A stretch of 10,524 bases of DNA, taken from positions 1 to 10,524 of the forward strand of contig CAKVGW010000055.1 of assembly GCA_934747325.1 (NCBI GenBank), written 5' to 3'. The notes beneath the pieces were generated by a model. That model had not been told where the DNA came from, did not search any database, and saw nothing but the letters and a program-made list of their open reading frames with translations. Shown here one piece after another: positions 1-6,494 of the stretch. This DNA comes from an uncultured Candidatus Melainabacteria bacterium (GTDB taxonomy: Bacteria; Cyanobacteriota; Vampirovibrionia; Gastranaerophilales; Gastranaerophilaceae). A program made the translations under genes and the position numbers. Numbering within the stretch: the stretch's first letter is position 1; each line of letters opens with the position of its first letter.

Positions 1-513
1 CCTACAAACCCTGAAATTTTATCAACAATTGAGGATATTGTAGAACGTAAATTCTCTGCTTTGTTGGTTCAAGATTTTTCAAATGCAGGCGGCGTAGAAT
101 CTTTGGCAAATATTTTGAACTGTTGCGACCGTGGTACAGAAAAGAATATTATGGAATGGCTTGATATTGAAAATCAAGAAATGGCTCAAGAAGTTCGTGA
201 TTTGATGTTCGTATTTGAAGATATTATTATTCTTGATGATAGAGCTATTCAAAGATTGCTTAGAGAAATTGATACAAAACAACTTGCACTTGCGCTTAAA
301 GGTACAAAAGATGAAATTAAGAATAAAATCTTCAAAAACATGTCAGAACGTGCAAAACAAATGCTTACGGATGATATGGAATATCTTGGACCTGTTAGAG
401 CAAAAGAAGTTCAAGAAGCGCAAACGGGCATTGTTAATGCAATCAGAAATCTTGAAGCAACGGGTGAAATCACGATTACTCGTGCTAGTGTTGAGGATGA
501 ATTAGTTGAGTAG
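1..513 (+). CDS. fliG: Flagellar motor switch protein FliG, C-terminal part (5' end outside window)
   Basis: FliG is the rotor protein of the flagellar C-ring; it meets the MotA stator and generates torque. The reading frame is open from base 1 with no start codon, so the gene begins upstream and only the last 170 residues are here. They cover the end of the middle domain (GGVESLANILN, then a DRGTEKNIMEWL stretch) and the whole C-terminal torque domain. Visible family signatures are LMFVFEDI (from 202), the charged torque helix LDDRAIQRLLREID (232-273), LALALKG, NMSERAKQML, EDM-like DDMEYLGPVR (from about 373) and a C-terminal DELVE. Conserved charged residues of the torque helix are intact. 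The stop overlaps the fliH start by 8 bases, so the two are probably translationally coupled. A TTG at 61 is internal, not a start. Identification is very secure. Confidence 0.96.
   Translation, partial: PTNPEILSTIEDIVERKFSALLVQDFSNAGGVESLANILNCCDRGTEKNIMEWLDIENQEMAQEVRDLMFVFEDIIILDDRAIQRLLREIDTKQLALALKGTKDEIKNKIFKNMSERAKQMLTDDMEYLGPVRAKEVQEAQTGIVNAIRNLEATGEITITRASVEDELVE
493..497 (+). promoter_or_regulatory. Ribosome binding site of fliH (GAGGA) inside fliG
   Basis: GAGGA lies 8 bases before the TTG at 506, inside the last codons of fliG. It supports the TTG as the fliH start over the in-frame ATG at 542, whose nearest purine run (AAAAGG, 523-528) is 13 bases away. Confidence 0.55.
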
Positions 514-1258
514 TAATAGAATAAAAGGTCAAGAAATTCAAATGGGCGACAGTTTTGTGCTGCCGATTGAACAAACGCGTGTTACAAGACAACAGGCAAA
601 AGTCCAACAAATTATTGCAGAAACTGATGCTAAAGCTCAACAAATTTTAGACTCTGCGCAAAACCAATCACAGGTTGTTATTCAAACGGCTAACACGGAA
701 GCTGAAAGAATTATTCAAGACGCACGTAATAAAGCACAGCAAGAATATGATGCAATTAAAAATCAGGCTTACGAAGAAGGCTTTAAAAAAGGCGAACAAG
801 ATGGCTTGTATAAATTTCAAAATGATGCTGCAGAAGCTTTGCGTTCATTGGATACGCTTGCAAGCGGTTCTTTTGATATGAAAAAAAATATCATAGATTC
901 TGCTTCTCAAGATATTGTTGATTTGGTTGTTGCAATTGCGGACAAAGTTTGTCATCAAAAATTTAATAATAAAGTTCTTTATCAAATTACTATAGATGCA
1001 ATTAGACAACTAAATGATAAAGAAAATATTACAATTATTGTCAACCCTGAACTTGTTGAAAATATTAATAAACTTGTTCCAAATTTCAGAAGTGAATTTC
1101 CAACTTTAAAATCTTTGAGAGTTGTAGAAGATAACTCGCTTTCTTCCGACGGTGTTATTGTAGAAACGCCTGACATCAGATTAGATTCAAGGGTTTCATC
1201 TCAGATTGCAGAAATCGCGCAAAATATGCTTACGGGTGCTAACGATGAGTTGGAGTAA
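506..1258 (+). CDS. fliH: Flagellar assembly protein FliH (export ATPase regulator)
   Basis: FliH binds the export ATPase FliI, restrains its activity and docks it at the C-ring beneath the flagellar export gate. The 250-residue product, a usual length for FliH, has a short N-terminus (MSSNRIKGQEIQM) like the 'MSxRIIK' beginning of many FliH proteins. A long Ala/Gln/Glu-rich helical and coiled-coil region follows (about 25-112), containing AYEEGFKKGEQDG (88-100), the family's EGF-x2-G-x3-G pattern. The C-terminal domain (about 125-245) has the DIVDLVVAIADKVCH helix and ends like other FliH/SctL proteins. TTG at 506 is preferred because GAGGA sits 8 bases upstream and because the N-terminus matches the family; ATG at 542 would remove 12 residues. 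The gene overlaps fliG by 8 bases and fliI by 14. Sequence conservation in this family is low, so the call rests partly on order fliG-fliH-fliI. Confidence 0.9.
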   Translation: MSSNRIKGQEIQMGDSFVLPIEQTRVTRQQAKVQQIIAETDAKAQQILDSAQNQSQVVIQTANTEAERIIQDARNKAQQEYDAIKNQAYEEGFKKGEQDGLYKFQNDAAEALRSLDTLASGSFDMKKNIIDSASQDIVDLVVAIADKVCHQKFNNKVLYQITIDAIRQLNDKENITIIVNPELVENINKLVPNFRSEFPTLKSLRVVEDNSLSSDGVIVETPDIRLDSRVSSQIAEIAQNMLTGANDELE

Positions 1259-2570
1259 GGATAAATATTTAAACATAATTAAAGACGCCAAAACGATTAA
1301 AGAAATCGGTAAGATTACTGAAATTATCGGACTTACGATTGAGTCTGACGGGCCAAGATCTTCAATCGGTGATTTGTGCTATATATACAATGATTATAAC
1401 GATAAGCCTACGATGGCTGAGGTTGTTGGGTTTAAGCGTGATAAGATTTTACTTATGCCTCTTGCAAATCCTGATGGAATTCACCCCGGAGCTTTGGTAG
1501 TAAACACCGGCGGTGCAATGAAAATTGGAGTTGGCAATCAGCTTATCGGACGTGTTTTGGATGGTTTGGGCAATCCTATTGATACGTTGGGTGATATTCG
1601 TTTTTCGGAATACCGTTCAACGCATGCGGATGCAATTAATCCTTTAAAAAGAAAACGTATTTCAGAGCCTCTTTCTCTTGGAATTCGTTCGATTGATGGG
1701 TTTATGACAGTCGGCAAAGGTCAAAGAATGGGTATTTTTGCAGGTTCAGGTGTCGGTAAAAGTACAACGATTGGTATGATGGCGAAAAATACAACCGCGG
1801 ATTTGAACGTTATTGCGTTGATTGGTGAACGTGGACGTGAGGTTAAAGAATTTATCGAAGAAATTTTAGGGCCTGAAGGTATGAAACGCTCAATTGTAAT
1901 TGCAGCGACATCTGAACAGCCATCATTAGTAAAAATTAAAGCCGCTTTTGTTGCAACTTCTATTGCCGAATACTTTAGAGATAAAGGTTTGGATGTTTTG
2001 TTTATGCTTGATTCTGTAACTCGTATTGCAATGGCACAGAGAGAAGTCGGGCTTGCAATTGGCGAACCACCAGCTACACGCGGTTACACACCATCAGTGT
2101 TTGCAATTATGCCTAAACTTATGGAAAGAGCAGGTACAAACGAAGTCGGAACGATTACAGGACTTTACACCGTTTTGGTTGAAGGTGATGATTTTAATGA
2201 ACCGATTTCAGATACTGCAAGAAGTATTTTAGACGGTCACATAATGCTTTCAAGAGATTTGGCACACAAAAACCACTATCCTGCTGTTGATGTTTTGCAA
2301 TCTTTGAGCCGTGTTATGGGAGATGTTACGACAAAAGAACATAGACAAGCGGCGGGCGTTATAAGAAATCTTCTTGCTGTACATAAAAAGAACGAAGATT
2401 TGATTAATATTGGTGCTTATGTAAAAGGCTCTGATCCTATGTGCGATAAAGCTATTGCAATGATGAATAATATAGACGGATTTTTGAAACAATCAACCGA
2501 TGATAAGATTGATTATCAAGAAACAGTTAATCAGCTTTTACAGTTGGGACAACTTGCAGGTGTAGGATAA
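1245..2570 (+). CDS. fliI: Flagellum-specific ATP synthase FliI (export ATPase)
   Basis: FliI is the cytoplasmic hexameric ATPase of the flagellar type III export apparatus; it energises and unloads export substrates with FliH and FliJ. The 441-residue product is of normal length. It has an N-terminal beta-barrel (about 18-85), a Walker A GSGVGKST (167-174, Lys172), the catalytic GERGREV loop (Glu195), a Walker B LDVLFMLD (Asp256), and the family stretches MAQREVGLAIGEPPATRGYTPS and VEGDDFNEPISDTARSILDGH. ATG at 1245 is chosen: it overlaps the end of fliH by 14 bases and gives the usual FliI N-terminus, whereas an upstream TTG at 1206 would add 13 unrelated residues. Sequence alone cannot fully separate FliI from virulence SctN ATPases, but adjacent fliG fixes it as flagellar. 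fliJ does not follow; the next gene is on the other strand, 1 base away. Confidence 0.96.
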   Translation: MSWSKDKYLNIIKDAKTIKEIGKITEIIGLTIESDGPRSSIGDLCYIYNDYNDKPTMAEVVGFKRDKILLMPLANPDGIHPGALVVNTGGAMKIGVGNQLIGRVLDGLGNPIDTLGDIRFSEYRSTHADAINPLKRKRISEPLSLGIRSIDGFMTVGKGQRMGIFAGSGVGKSTTIGMMAKNTTADLNVIALIGERGREVKEFIEEILGPEGMKRSIVIAATSEQPSLVKIKAAFVATSIAEYFRDKGLDVLFMLDSVTRIAMAQREVGLAIGEPPATRGYTPSVFAIMPKLMERAGTNEVGTITGLYTVLVEGDDFNEPISDTARSILDGHIMLSRDLAHKNHYPAVDVLQSLSRVMGDVTTKEHRQAAGVIRNLLAVHKKNEDLINIGAYVKGSDPMCDKAIAMMNNIDGFLKQSTDDKIDYQETVNQLLQLGQLAGVG

Positions 2571-2571
2571 A

Positions 2572-4338
2572 TTATTTAGAAGCTCTTAAAGCATTCAATA
2601 TTGCAATAATTGAAACGCCAACGTCTGCAAAAACAGCGCCCCACATTGAAACAAAGCCTAAACCACCTAAGATTAGGAACAATAATTTTATAGAAAGTGC
2701 AAAAACAATATTTTCTTTGACAATTAGCATTGTCTTTTTTGCCATTTTGATTGCTAAAGCAACCTTTGAAGGCTTGTCGTCCATAATTACGACATCAGCA
2801 GCTTCTATTGCAACATCTGAACCTAAACCGCCCATTGCTATGCCGACATCTGCACGCGTCAGAACCGGTGCATCATTAATGCCGTCACCAACGAAAATTA
2901 CGTTTCCTTTACTTGAAGAAATTGTGTTTTCTAATTTTTCAACTTTATCATTTGGCAAAAGTTCTGCATAATATTTATCAATTCCGATTTCAGTTGCAAC
3001 ATTTTGTGCATTTGCTCTAGAATCTCCTGTTAATATTTCAGTTTTTAAGCCAAGCTTTTTAAGAGCTTCTATTGCAGATTTTGTATCGTCTTTGATTGTG
3101 TCAGATATTACGATGTAGCCTTGATAAACGCCGTCAATTGCAACATAAACAACAGTTCCGGCTTTATTAACAGGAGTTGTGTTTACAAATTTTGCGTTAC
3201 CGACTAAAATTTCTTTACCTTCAATTTTAGCCTTAATTCCATATCCTGCAGATTCTTCTATCTCATTGTTTGTGGGAATTTCTGCATTATATTTTTCTTT
3301 GTACGCTTCTCTAATCGCTTCTGCAATCGGGTGTGGTGAAACTGCTTCTGTTAGAGCAGTATAGCGTAATAAATCAGGATTGTCGGAAGAAATCTCTACA
3401 ACTTTAAAATTACCTTTTGTCAAAGTGCCTGTCTTATCGAAAACAGCAACTTTTGCTTTTGATAAAATTTCAATATAATTGCTACCTTTAATCAAAATTC
3501 CTTTAGAAGATGCGCCACCAATTCCGGCAAAGAAGCTCAAAGGAATTGAGATTACTAAAGCACATGGACAAGAAATTACTAAAAACGTCAATGCTCTTTC
3601 AATATAAAATGGAGGAATGCAAGCGATAATACAAGCGATGATTACAACTGCCGGAGTATAGTAGCGTGCGAATTTAGTTATGAAATTTTCAGTTTTCGCT
3701 TTTTTAGAAGATGCGTTTTCTACGAGTTCCAAAATCTTTGCAACGGTAGATTCGCCAAACGGTTTAGTTACTTTGACTTCTAAAATTCCGTTAAGATTTA
3801 TACATCCGCTAATTACTTCATCACCTGCTTTAACGTTTTTCGGCAAGGCTTCTCCTGTCAATGCTGAAGTATCAATAGATGCTTTTCCTGAAACAACTAT
3901 ACCGTCAAGCGGTATTTTTTCACCTGTTTTTACTGCTATGATATCGCCGATTTTAACTTCTGTTGGTGAAACTTTTTTACCGTTTAAGTTTGCATAATCA
4001 GGGCGAATGTCCATTAGAGCAGTGATGGAATTTTTTGATTTATCAATTGCTCTATCTTGCATATATTCGCCTATTTGGTACAAAATCATTACCATAACGG
4101 CTTCAGGAAACTCTTTTATGCAAATTGCACCGATTGTTGCAAGCGACATCAAAAAGTTTTCGTCAAAAATTTGACCTTTCAAAATGTTTTTTATAGCACG
4201 AAGCAAGACATCCGCACCAACAATCAGATAAGCAACTAAAAACAGAGGTTTGAAAATATAACCGATGCCGAATAAAACAAATCCTGTAATTATTCTGGGA
4301 ATAACAAATGTATTAGCTTTTTCTTGTTCGCACATCAT
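2572..4338 (-). CDS. zntA: Zn2+/Cd2+-exporting P1B-type ATPase, lacking an N-terminal metal-binding domain
   Basis: This inner-membrane pump exports divalent soft metals, chiefly Zn2+ and Cd2+, using ATP. In the 588-residue product I see eight likely membrane helices (about 12-28, 31-47, 61-76, 78-92, 227-243, 249-273, 540-556, 560-583), the actuator motif TGEALP (161-166), the transport motif CPC (257-259), the phosphorylated Asp301 in DKTGT, the SPHP motif (334-337) and the hinge GDGINDAP (484-491). Lys551 in helix 7 and Asp572 in FADVGVSIIAILNALR (helix 8) fit the Zn/Cd group (ZntA/CadA) rather than copper pumps. Only about 12 residues precede helix 1, so no HMA domain is present; that explains the shortness against about 700-730 residues for ZntA or CadA. 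Two ATGs are adjacent (4338 and 4335); AAGGAG at 4347-4342 is 3 bases from the first and 6 from the second, so 4335 may be the true start. The divergent ArsR gene supports metal-inducible expression. Confidence 0.95.
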   Translation of the reverse strand: MMCEQEKANTFVIPRIITGFVLFGIGYIFKPLFLVAYLIVGADVLLRAIKNILKGQIFDENFLMSLATIGAICIKEFPEAVMVMILYQIGEYMQDRAIDKSKNSITALMDIRPDYANLNGKKVSPTEVKIGDIIAVKTGEKIPLDGIVVSGKASIDTSALTGEALPKNVKAGDEVISGCINLNGILEVKVTKPFGESTVAKILELVENASSKKAKTENFITKFARYYTPAVVIIACIIACIPPFYIERALTFLVISCPCALVISIPLSFFAGIGGASSKGILIKGSNYIEILSKAKVAVFDKTGTLTKGNFKVVEISSDNPDLLRYTALTEAVSPHPIAEAIREAYKEKYNAEIPTNNEIEESAGYGIKAKIEGKEILVGNAKFVNTTPVNKAGTVVYVAIDGVYQGYIVISDTIKDDTKSAIEALKKLGLKTEILTGDSRANAQNVATEIGIDKYYAELLPNDKVEKLENTISSSKGNVIFVGDGINDAPVLTRADVGIAMGGLGSDVAIEAADVVIMDDKPSKVALAIKMAKKTMLIVKENIVFALSIKLLFLILGGLGFVSMWGAVFADVGVSIIAILNALRASK

Positions 4339-4354
4339 ATTCTCCTTTATTTAT

Positions 4355-4384
4355 ATTATAGTTGAACAACCGTTCAACTGTCAA
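4355..4384 (-). promoter_or_regulatory. Promoter of the Zn/Cd ATPase gene
   Basis: On the minus strand TTGACA (4384-4379) and TATAAT (4360-4355) are both full consensus boxes, separated by 18 bases. The predicted transcript starts near 4348, leaving a leader of about 10-13 bases that contains the AAGGAG ribosome binding site. The spacer is almost entirely the inverted repeat described separately, so a bound repressor should block RNA polymerase. Confidence 0.85.
4360..4379. promoter_or_regulatory. ArsR-family operator 1 (AGTTGAAC-N4-GTTCAACT)
   Basis: This is a perfect inverted repeat with 8-base arms AGTTGAAC and GTTCAACT around AACC, matching the TGAA-N6-TTCA core known for SmtB/CzrA/CadC-type operators. 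It lies between the -35 and -10 boxes of the ATPase promoter. The binding protein is inferred to be the adjacent ArsR repressor. Confidence 0.85.
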
Positions 4385-4422
4385 TATATTGAGTAATTAG
4401 TTTTTACAAAAGTTAATACAAT

Positions 4423-4452
4423 TTGACATTTGAACAAATATTCAACTATAAT
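4423..4452 (+). promoter_or_regulatory. Promoter of the ArsR-family repressor gene, probably giving a leaderless mRNA
   Basis: TTGACA (4423-4428) and TATAAT (4447-4452) are consensus boxes 18 bases apart. The repressor ATG begins 7 bases after the -10 box, the expected transcription start, and no Shine-Dalgarno sequence fits in between. This 30-base block matches the ATPase promoter block at 25 of 30 positions when the latter is read on the minus strand. Confidence 0.85.
4430..4445. promoter_or_regulatory. ArsR-family operator 2 (TTGAAC-N4-ATTCAA)
   Basis: TTGAAC and ATTCAA flank AAAT, an inverted repeat with one mismatched pair. The core TGAACAAATATTCA is the form expected of zinc-sensing SmtB/CzrA operators. 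It fills the spacer of the repressor's own promoter, implying autoregulation. It is less symmetric than operator 1, so it may bind more weakly. Confidence 0.82.
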
Positions 4453-4459
4453 ATAAAAT

Positions 4460-4789
4460 ATGGACGCTTTGAATATAGATATAATTAATAAAGTAAAACC
4501 CAATATGCCTGACATGACTCTTTTGTATGACTTATCAGATTTTTTTAAACTTATGGGTGATAGTACTAGAATTCAGCTTTTGTGGGCGTTAGAAGAAAAT
4601 GAAATGTGTGTAGGAGATTTGGCTTGTTTATTAAATATGACAAAATCTGCCGTTTCACACCAATTAAAGATTTTGAGAAGTGCCAAGCTTGTAAAAGCAG
4701 AAAAACGCGGTAAGAATGTGTTTTATGCTCTGAGTGATCATCACGTAAGAACTGTGCTTGAAATGGCATTAGAGCATGTCAGAGAGTAG
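4460..4789 (+). CDS. ArsR/SmtB-family metal-responsive transcriptional repressor, likely zinc-sensing
   Basis: This 109-residue winged-helix repressor is expected to bind the two operators just upstream as a dimer and release them when it binds metal. Family signatures are LSDFFKLMGDSTRIQLLWAL (about 25-44), the recognition region MTKSAVSHQLKILRSAKLV (60-78) and the wing KRGKNVFYAL. The C-terminal helix has Asp93, His95, His106 and Glu109, i.e. D-x-H-x10-H-x2-E, the alpha-5 zinc site of SmtB and close to that of CzrA. In the alpha-3 region only one Cys is present (EMCVGDL, Cys50) instead of the CxC seen in CadC or ArsR, so a lead/cadmium or arsenic site there is unlikely. It diverges from the ATPase gene and is presumably autoregulated. 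The ATG at 4460 lacks a ribosome binding site and seems to coincide with the transcript start; Met16 and Met19 are weaker alternatives. Confidence 0.94.
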   Translation: MDALNIDIINKVKPNMPDMTLLYDLSDFFKLMGDSTRIQLLWALEENEMCVGDLACLLNMTKSAVSHQLKILRSAKLVKAEKRGKNVFYALSDHHVRTVLEMALEHVRE

Positions 4790-4863
4790 GTTGTTTGAAT
4801 TAGTTTGACAAGTTTTGATTATTCCATCTCTTTGAGAATTTTGATAAGAAGAAAATAGTTAAC

Positions 4864-4972
4864 AAAAAGCTGGATTGCTTCAGGCTAATCGCCTTCGCAA
4901 TAACGTAGCGTGAGACTATCGGTTGGACGTCATTGTGAGGTGCGGTAAGCACCGACACAATCCAGCTTTTTT
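4864..4972. repeat. Compound palindromic repeat between convergent genes, possible bidirectional terminator
   Basis: Perfect 14-base terminal arms AAAAAGCTGGATTG (4864-4877) and CAATCCAGCTTTTT (4958-4971) enclose a second inner pairing, CAATAACG (4898-4905) with CGTCATTG (4928-4935), one mismatch. Each half is itself a repeat unit, GCTGGATTG-x-x-TC, a small hairpin, then CAATRACG, so the element is two inverted copies of a unit of about 37-39 bases. The right half holds a perfect inner hairpin, GGTGC-TTACC-GCACC; the left has GGC-TAATC-GCC. The A-tract at one end and T-tract at the other make it a candidate terminator for both the repressor (plus) and the GH13-like gene (minus). Its GC content is well above the surroundings. 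It resembles dispersed REP/MITE-like palindromes; no transposase is nearby. Confidence 0.85.
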
Positions 4973-5013
4973 ATAACTATTATTTTTAGTTTTGAAAAAA
5001 TTTTACAAGCAAA

Positions 5014-6324
5014 CTACAAATTTAAAGCATACGAAAATAATTCGCCGACTTTTGCGTTATAGTTTCTTCCGTCTTCTTTTGTGAAAAGATTTTCCCAATG
5101 ACTTCGTGTAGTTTCATCTGTAGAATATGACGGATTTGTCATCATTAAATGGTGGGTATTTGTGTCATACCTTAGCGGAAATAAATCTTCCATTTGCATA
5201 AAGCTTGGCAACTTGTCACTTGGGTATTCATAAGCAAAAAGTATTGAATTTATGCGCTTTAATCGTTCTTCGTAGCTTCGTCCGCCAATGTCGTTGTCGT
5301 TTGATACTTCAACTCCGGGGGCATAATCTTTGTTGTATTTGAACTTCATAGACCAACATTTAACTTTATCATAATTTTCAGGTGAAACAAAAGCAGTACC
5401 TGTCGTTAAACCTAAATTTTTGTATCGTTCAAAATCACCCGTACTTTTTTCGCCAACAAAACTTATACTAAACGAGCCTGAACGTTTGCGGATTTCATGC
5501 AAAATGTACTGCATTTGATTATATTCGGGCAATGCTCCAACACCTGTATAGTTTCCCATATCATAACCGCCAATATGTTTGGCAGAATCAATAAAAATAG
5601 CTTCAAATCCGAGTTTAATTAATTTGACGTGTTCGTTTATGAATAACTCTTGGTGATCGGGATTTTTCCAGTCAAAAGTTACATCATCTTTATAAGCTTC
5701 TGCAACTTTAATTTGATCAGCGGAAATTACTGTTCTGAATCCTGTTTTAAGCCCGTGAATATGTGCTAAATCGTTGAACGCAAGAAACTGATTTTCAGCC
5801 GAAATCGGAATATCAAAATCAATGATATTTGTGCTGTAACCTGCGTTTAGTTTTATGCCATAAATCGAGTTTTCTTCGTTTGTACCTTTGTTGTACCCAT
5901 CACCGTATATGTTTGGAAAAATTTGTGACAAAATAATGCAATTCGCCCAACTTTTAGCGGAAGGCGGAATTGCAGGAAGAAGTTTCATACTACTAATAAT
6001 ACCGTTTTTCGTTTTGTCGCCAATCATTTCTGCAATCGCTCGGTTGTTGATTTCTATATAATTTGCGCTGCGCCCCCATTTGTGACCATAATTGGGGCTG
6101 ATTATCGTATCAGGAAATTGTGTGTAGAAATCACCTGTTTCGTTTAGTGTAACAAGGCTTTCGACTGTTTGTTTGATACTGCGCTCTAATAATTCGACAG
6201 GCAAAATATTTGCAATCCATTTTTTGTTACCTGATACAAAAGCGTGTTCTATGCTCCATTTATCGAGTGCGAGTTTTGTATCTTCGTTGAATGCGTTTAA
6301 AAGTTGGTTTACGTAGTTTGTCAT
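5014..6324 (-). CDS. Diverged GH13 (alpha-amylase clan)-like protein, cytoplasmic
   Basis: I recognise an alpha-amylase-like TIM barrel but no named enzyme. Starting with MTNYVNQLLNAFNEDT, the 436-residue product has no signal peptide or membrane helix, so it should be cytoplasmic. Barrel-like landmarks are LAFNDLAHIHGLKTGFRTVIS (181-201, strand 3 region), FDWKNPDHQELFINEHVKL followed by LGFEAIFIDSAKH (238-250, strand 4, candidate nucleophile Asp246), FSISFVGEKSTG (285-296, strand 5, candidate acid/base Glu292) and VEVSNDNDIGG (338-348, strand 7 region, Asp343 or Asp345 for the usual Asp). The normal first region (D-x3-NH) is not recognisable; SADQI stands in its place. It may be an active glycosidase or transglycosidase, or an inactive relative. 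ATG at 6324 lacks a clear ribosome binding site. It converges on the repressor gene and diverges from the gene at 6495. Confidence 0.7.
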   Translation of the reverse strand: MTNYVNQLLNAFNEDTKLALDKWSIEHAFVSGNKKWIANILPVELLERSIKQTVESLVTLNETGDFYTQFPDTIISPNYGHKWGRSANYIEINNRAIAEMIGDKTKNGIISSMKLLPAIPPSAKSWANCIILSQIFPNIYGDGYNKGTNEENSIYGIKLNAGYSTNIIDFDIPISAENQFLAFNDLAHIHGLKTGFRTVISADQIKVAEAYKDDVTFDWKNPDHQELFINEHVKLIKLGFEAIFIDSAKHIGGYDMGNYTGVGALPEYNQMQYILHEIRKRSGSFSISFVGEKSTGDFERYKNLGLTTGTAFVSPENYDKVKCWSMKFKYNKDYAPGVEVSNDNDIGGRSYEERLKRINSILFAYEYPSDKLPSFMQMEDLFPLRYDTNTHHLMMTNPSYSTDETTRSHWENLFTKEDGRNYNAKVGELFSYALNL

Positions 6325-6405
6325 AATTTTAGTTTAAGACTGGGAGAAAAATTTTAATCAGTAATGGGGGTTAGGATGAAATGATTAAAGTTTTTGAAAA
6401 AGAAA

Positions 6406-6425
6406 TTGTTGGGCTGAAAAGTCTA
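6406..6425. repeat. Degenerate half copy of the palindromic repeat at 7149-7212
   Basis: TTGTTGGGCTGAAA (6406-6419) then AGTCTA matches the left arm of the later repeat (TTGTTGGGTTGAAA ... TCTA), but the central CCCA part is lost and no partner arm follows. It lies in the 170-base gap between divergent genes. Confidence 0.4.
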
Positions 6426-6455
6426 ATAATAAAACTTAGTAACATCCATTTGCAT

Positions 6456-6461
6456 TATAAT
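6456..6461 (+). promoter_or_regulatory. Likely -10 box for the membrane protein gene at 6495
   Basis: TATAAT lies 33 bases before the ATG, giving a leader of about 27 bases that includes AAGG (6485-6488), 6 bases from the start. No good -35 box is seen at the proper distance, so the call rests on the -10 box and position alone. Confidence 0.45.
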
Positions 6462-6494
6462 TGTTTTTAAGCTAACATCAGTTTAAGGTAAATT

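Noticed and set aside
542-544. ATG at 542 as the fliH start
   Set aside because: Its purine run is 13 bases away, while TTG at 506 has GAGGA at 8 bases and yields a FliH-like MSSNRIKG beginning. It is not excluded.
1206-1244. Upstream TTG start for fliI adding 13 residues
   Set aside because: The extra residues do not resemble FliI and would overlap fliH by over 50 bases; ATG at 1245 gives the usual N-terminus and coupling.
1245-2570. Virulence-type (SctN/YscN) ATPase instead of FliI
   Set aside because: Adjacent fliG and fliH overlap it in one operon, and FliG exists only in flagella.
2717-2971. Plus-strand open frame inside the ATPase gene
   Set aside because: It is the reverse-strand shadow of the GDGINDAP region, with no ribosome binding site or family resemblance.
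4339-4459. Metal riboswitch upstream of the ATPase
   Set aside because: The predicted leader is only about 10-13 bases, too short for a riboswitch, and protein operators explain the region.
4864-4972. Insertion sequence or CRISPR repeat
   Set aside because: It is only 109 bases, encodes nothing, and has no regularly spaced direct repeats or spacers; it is a palindromic element.
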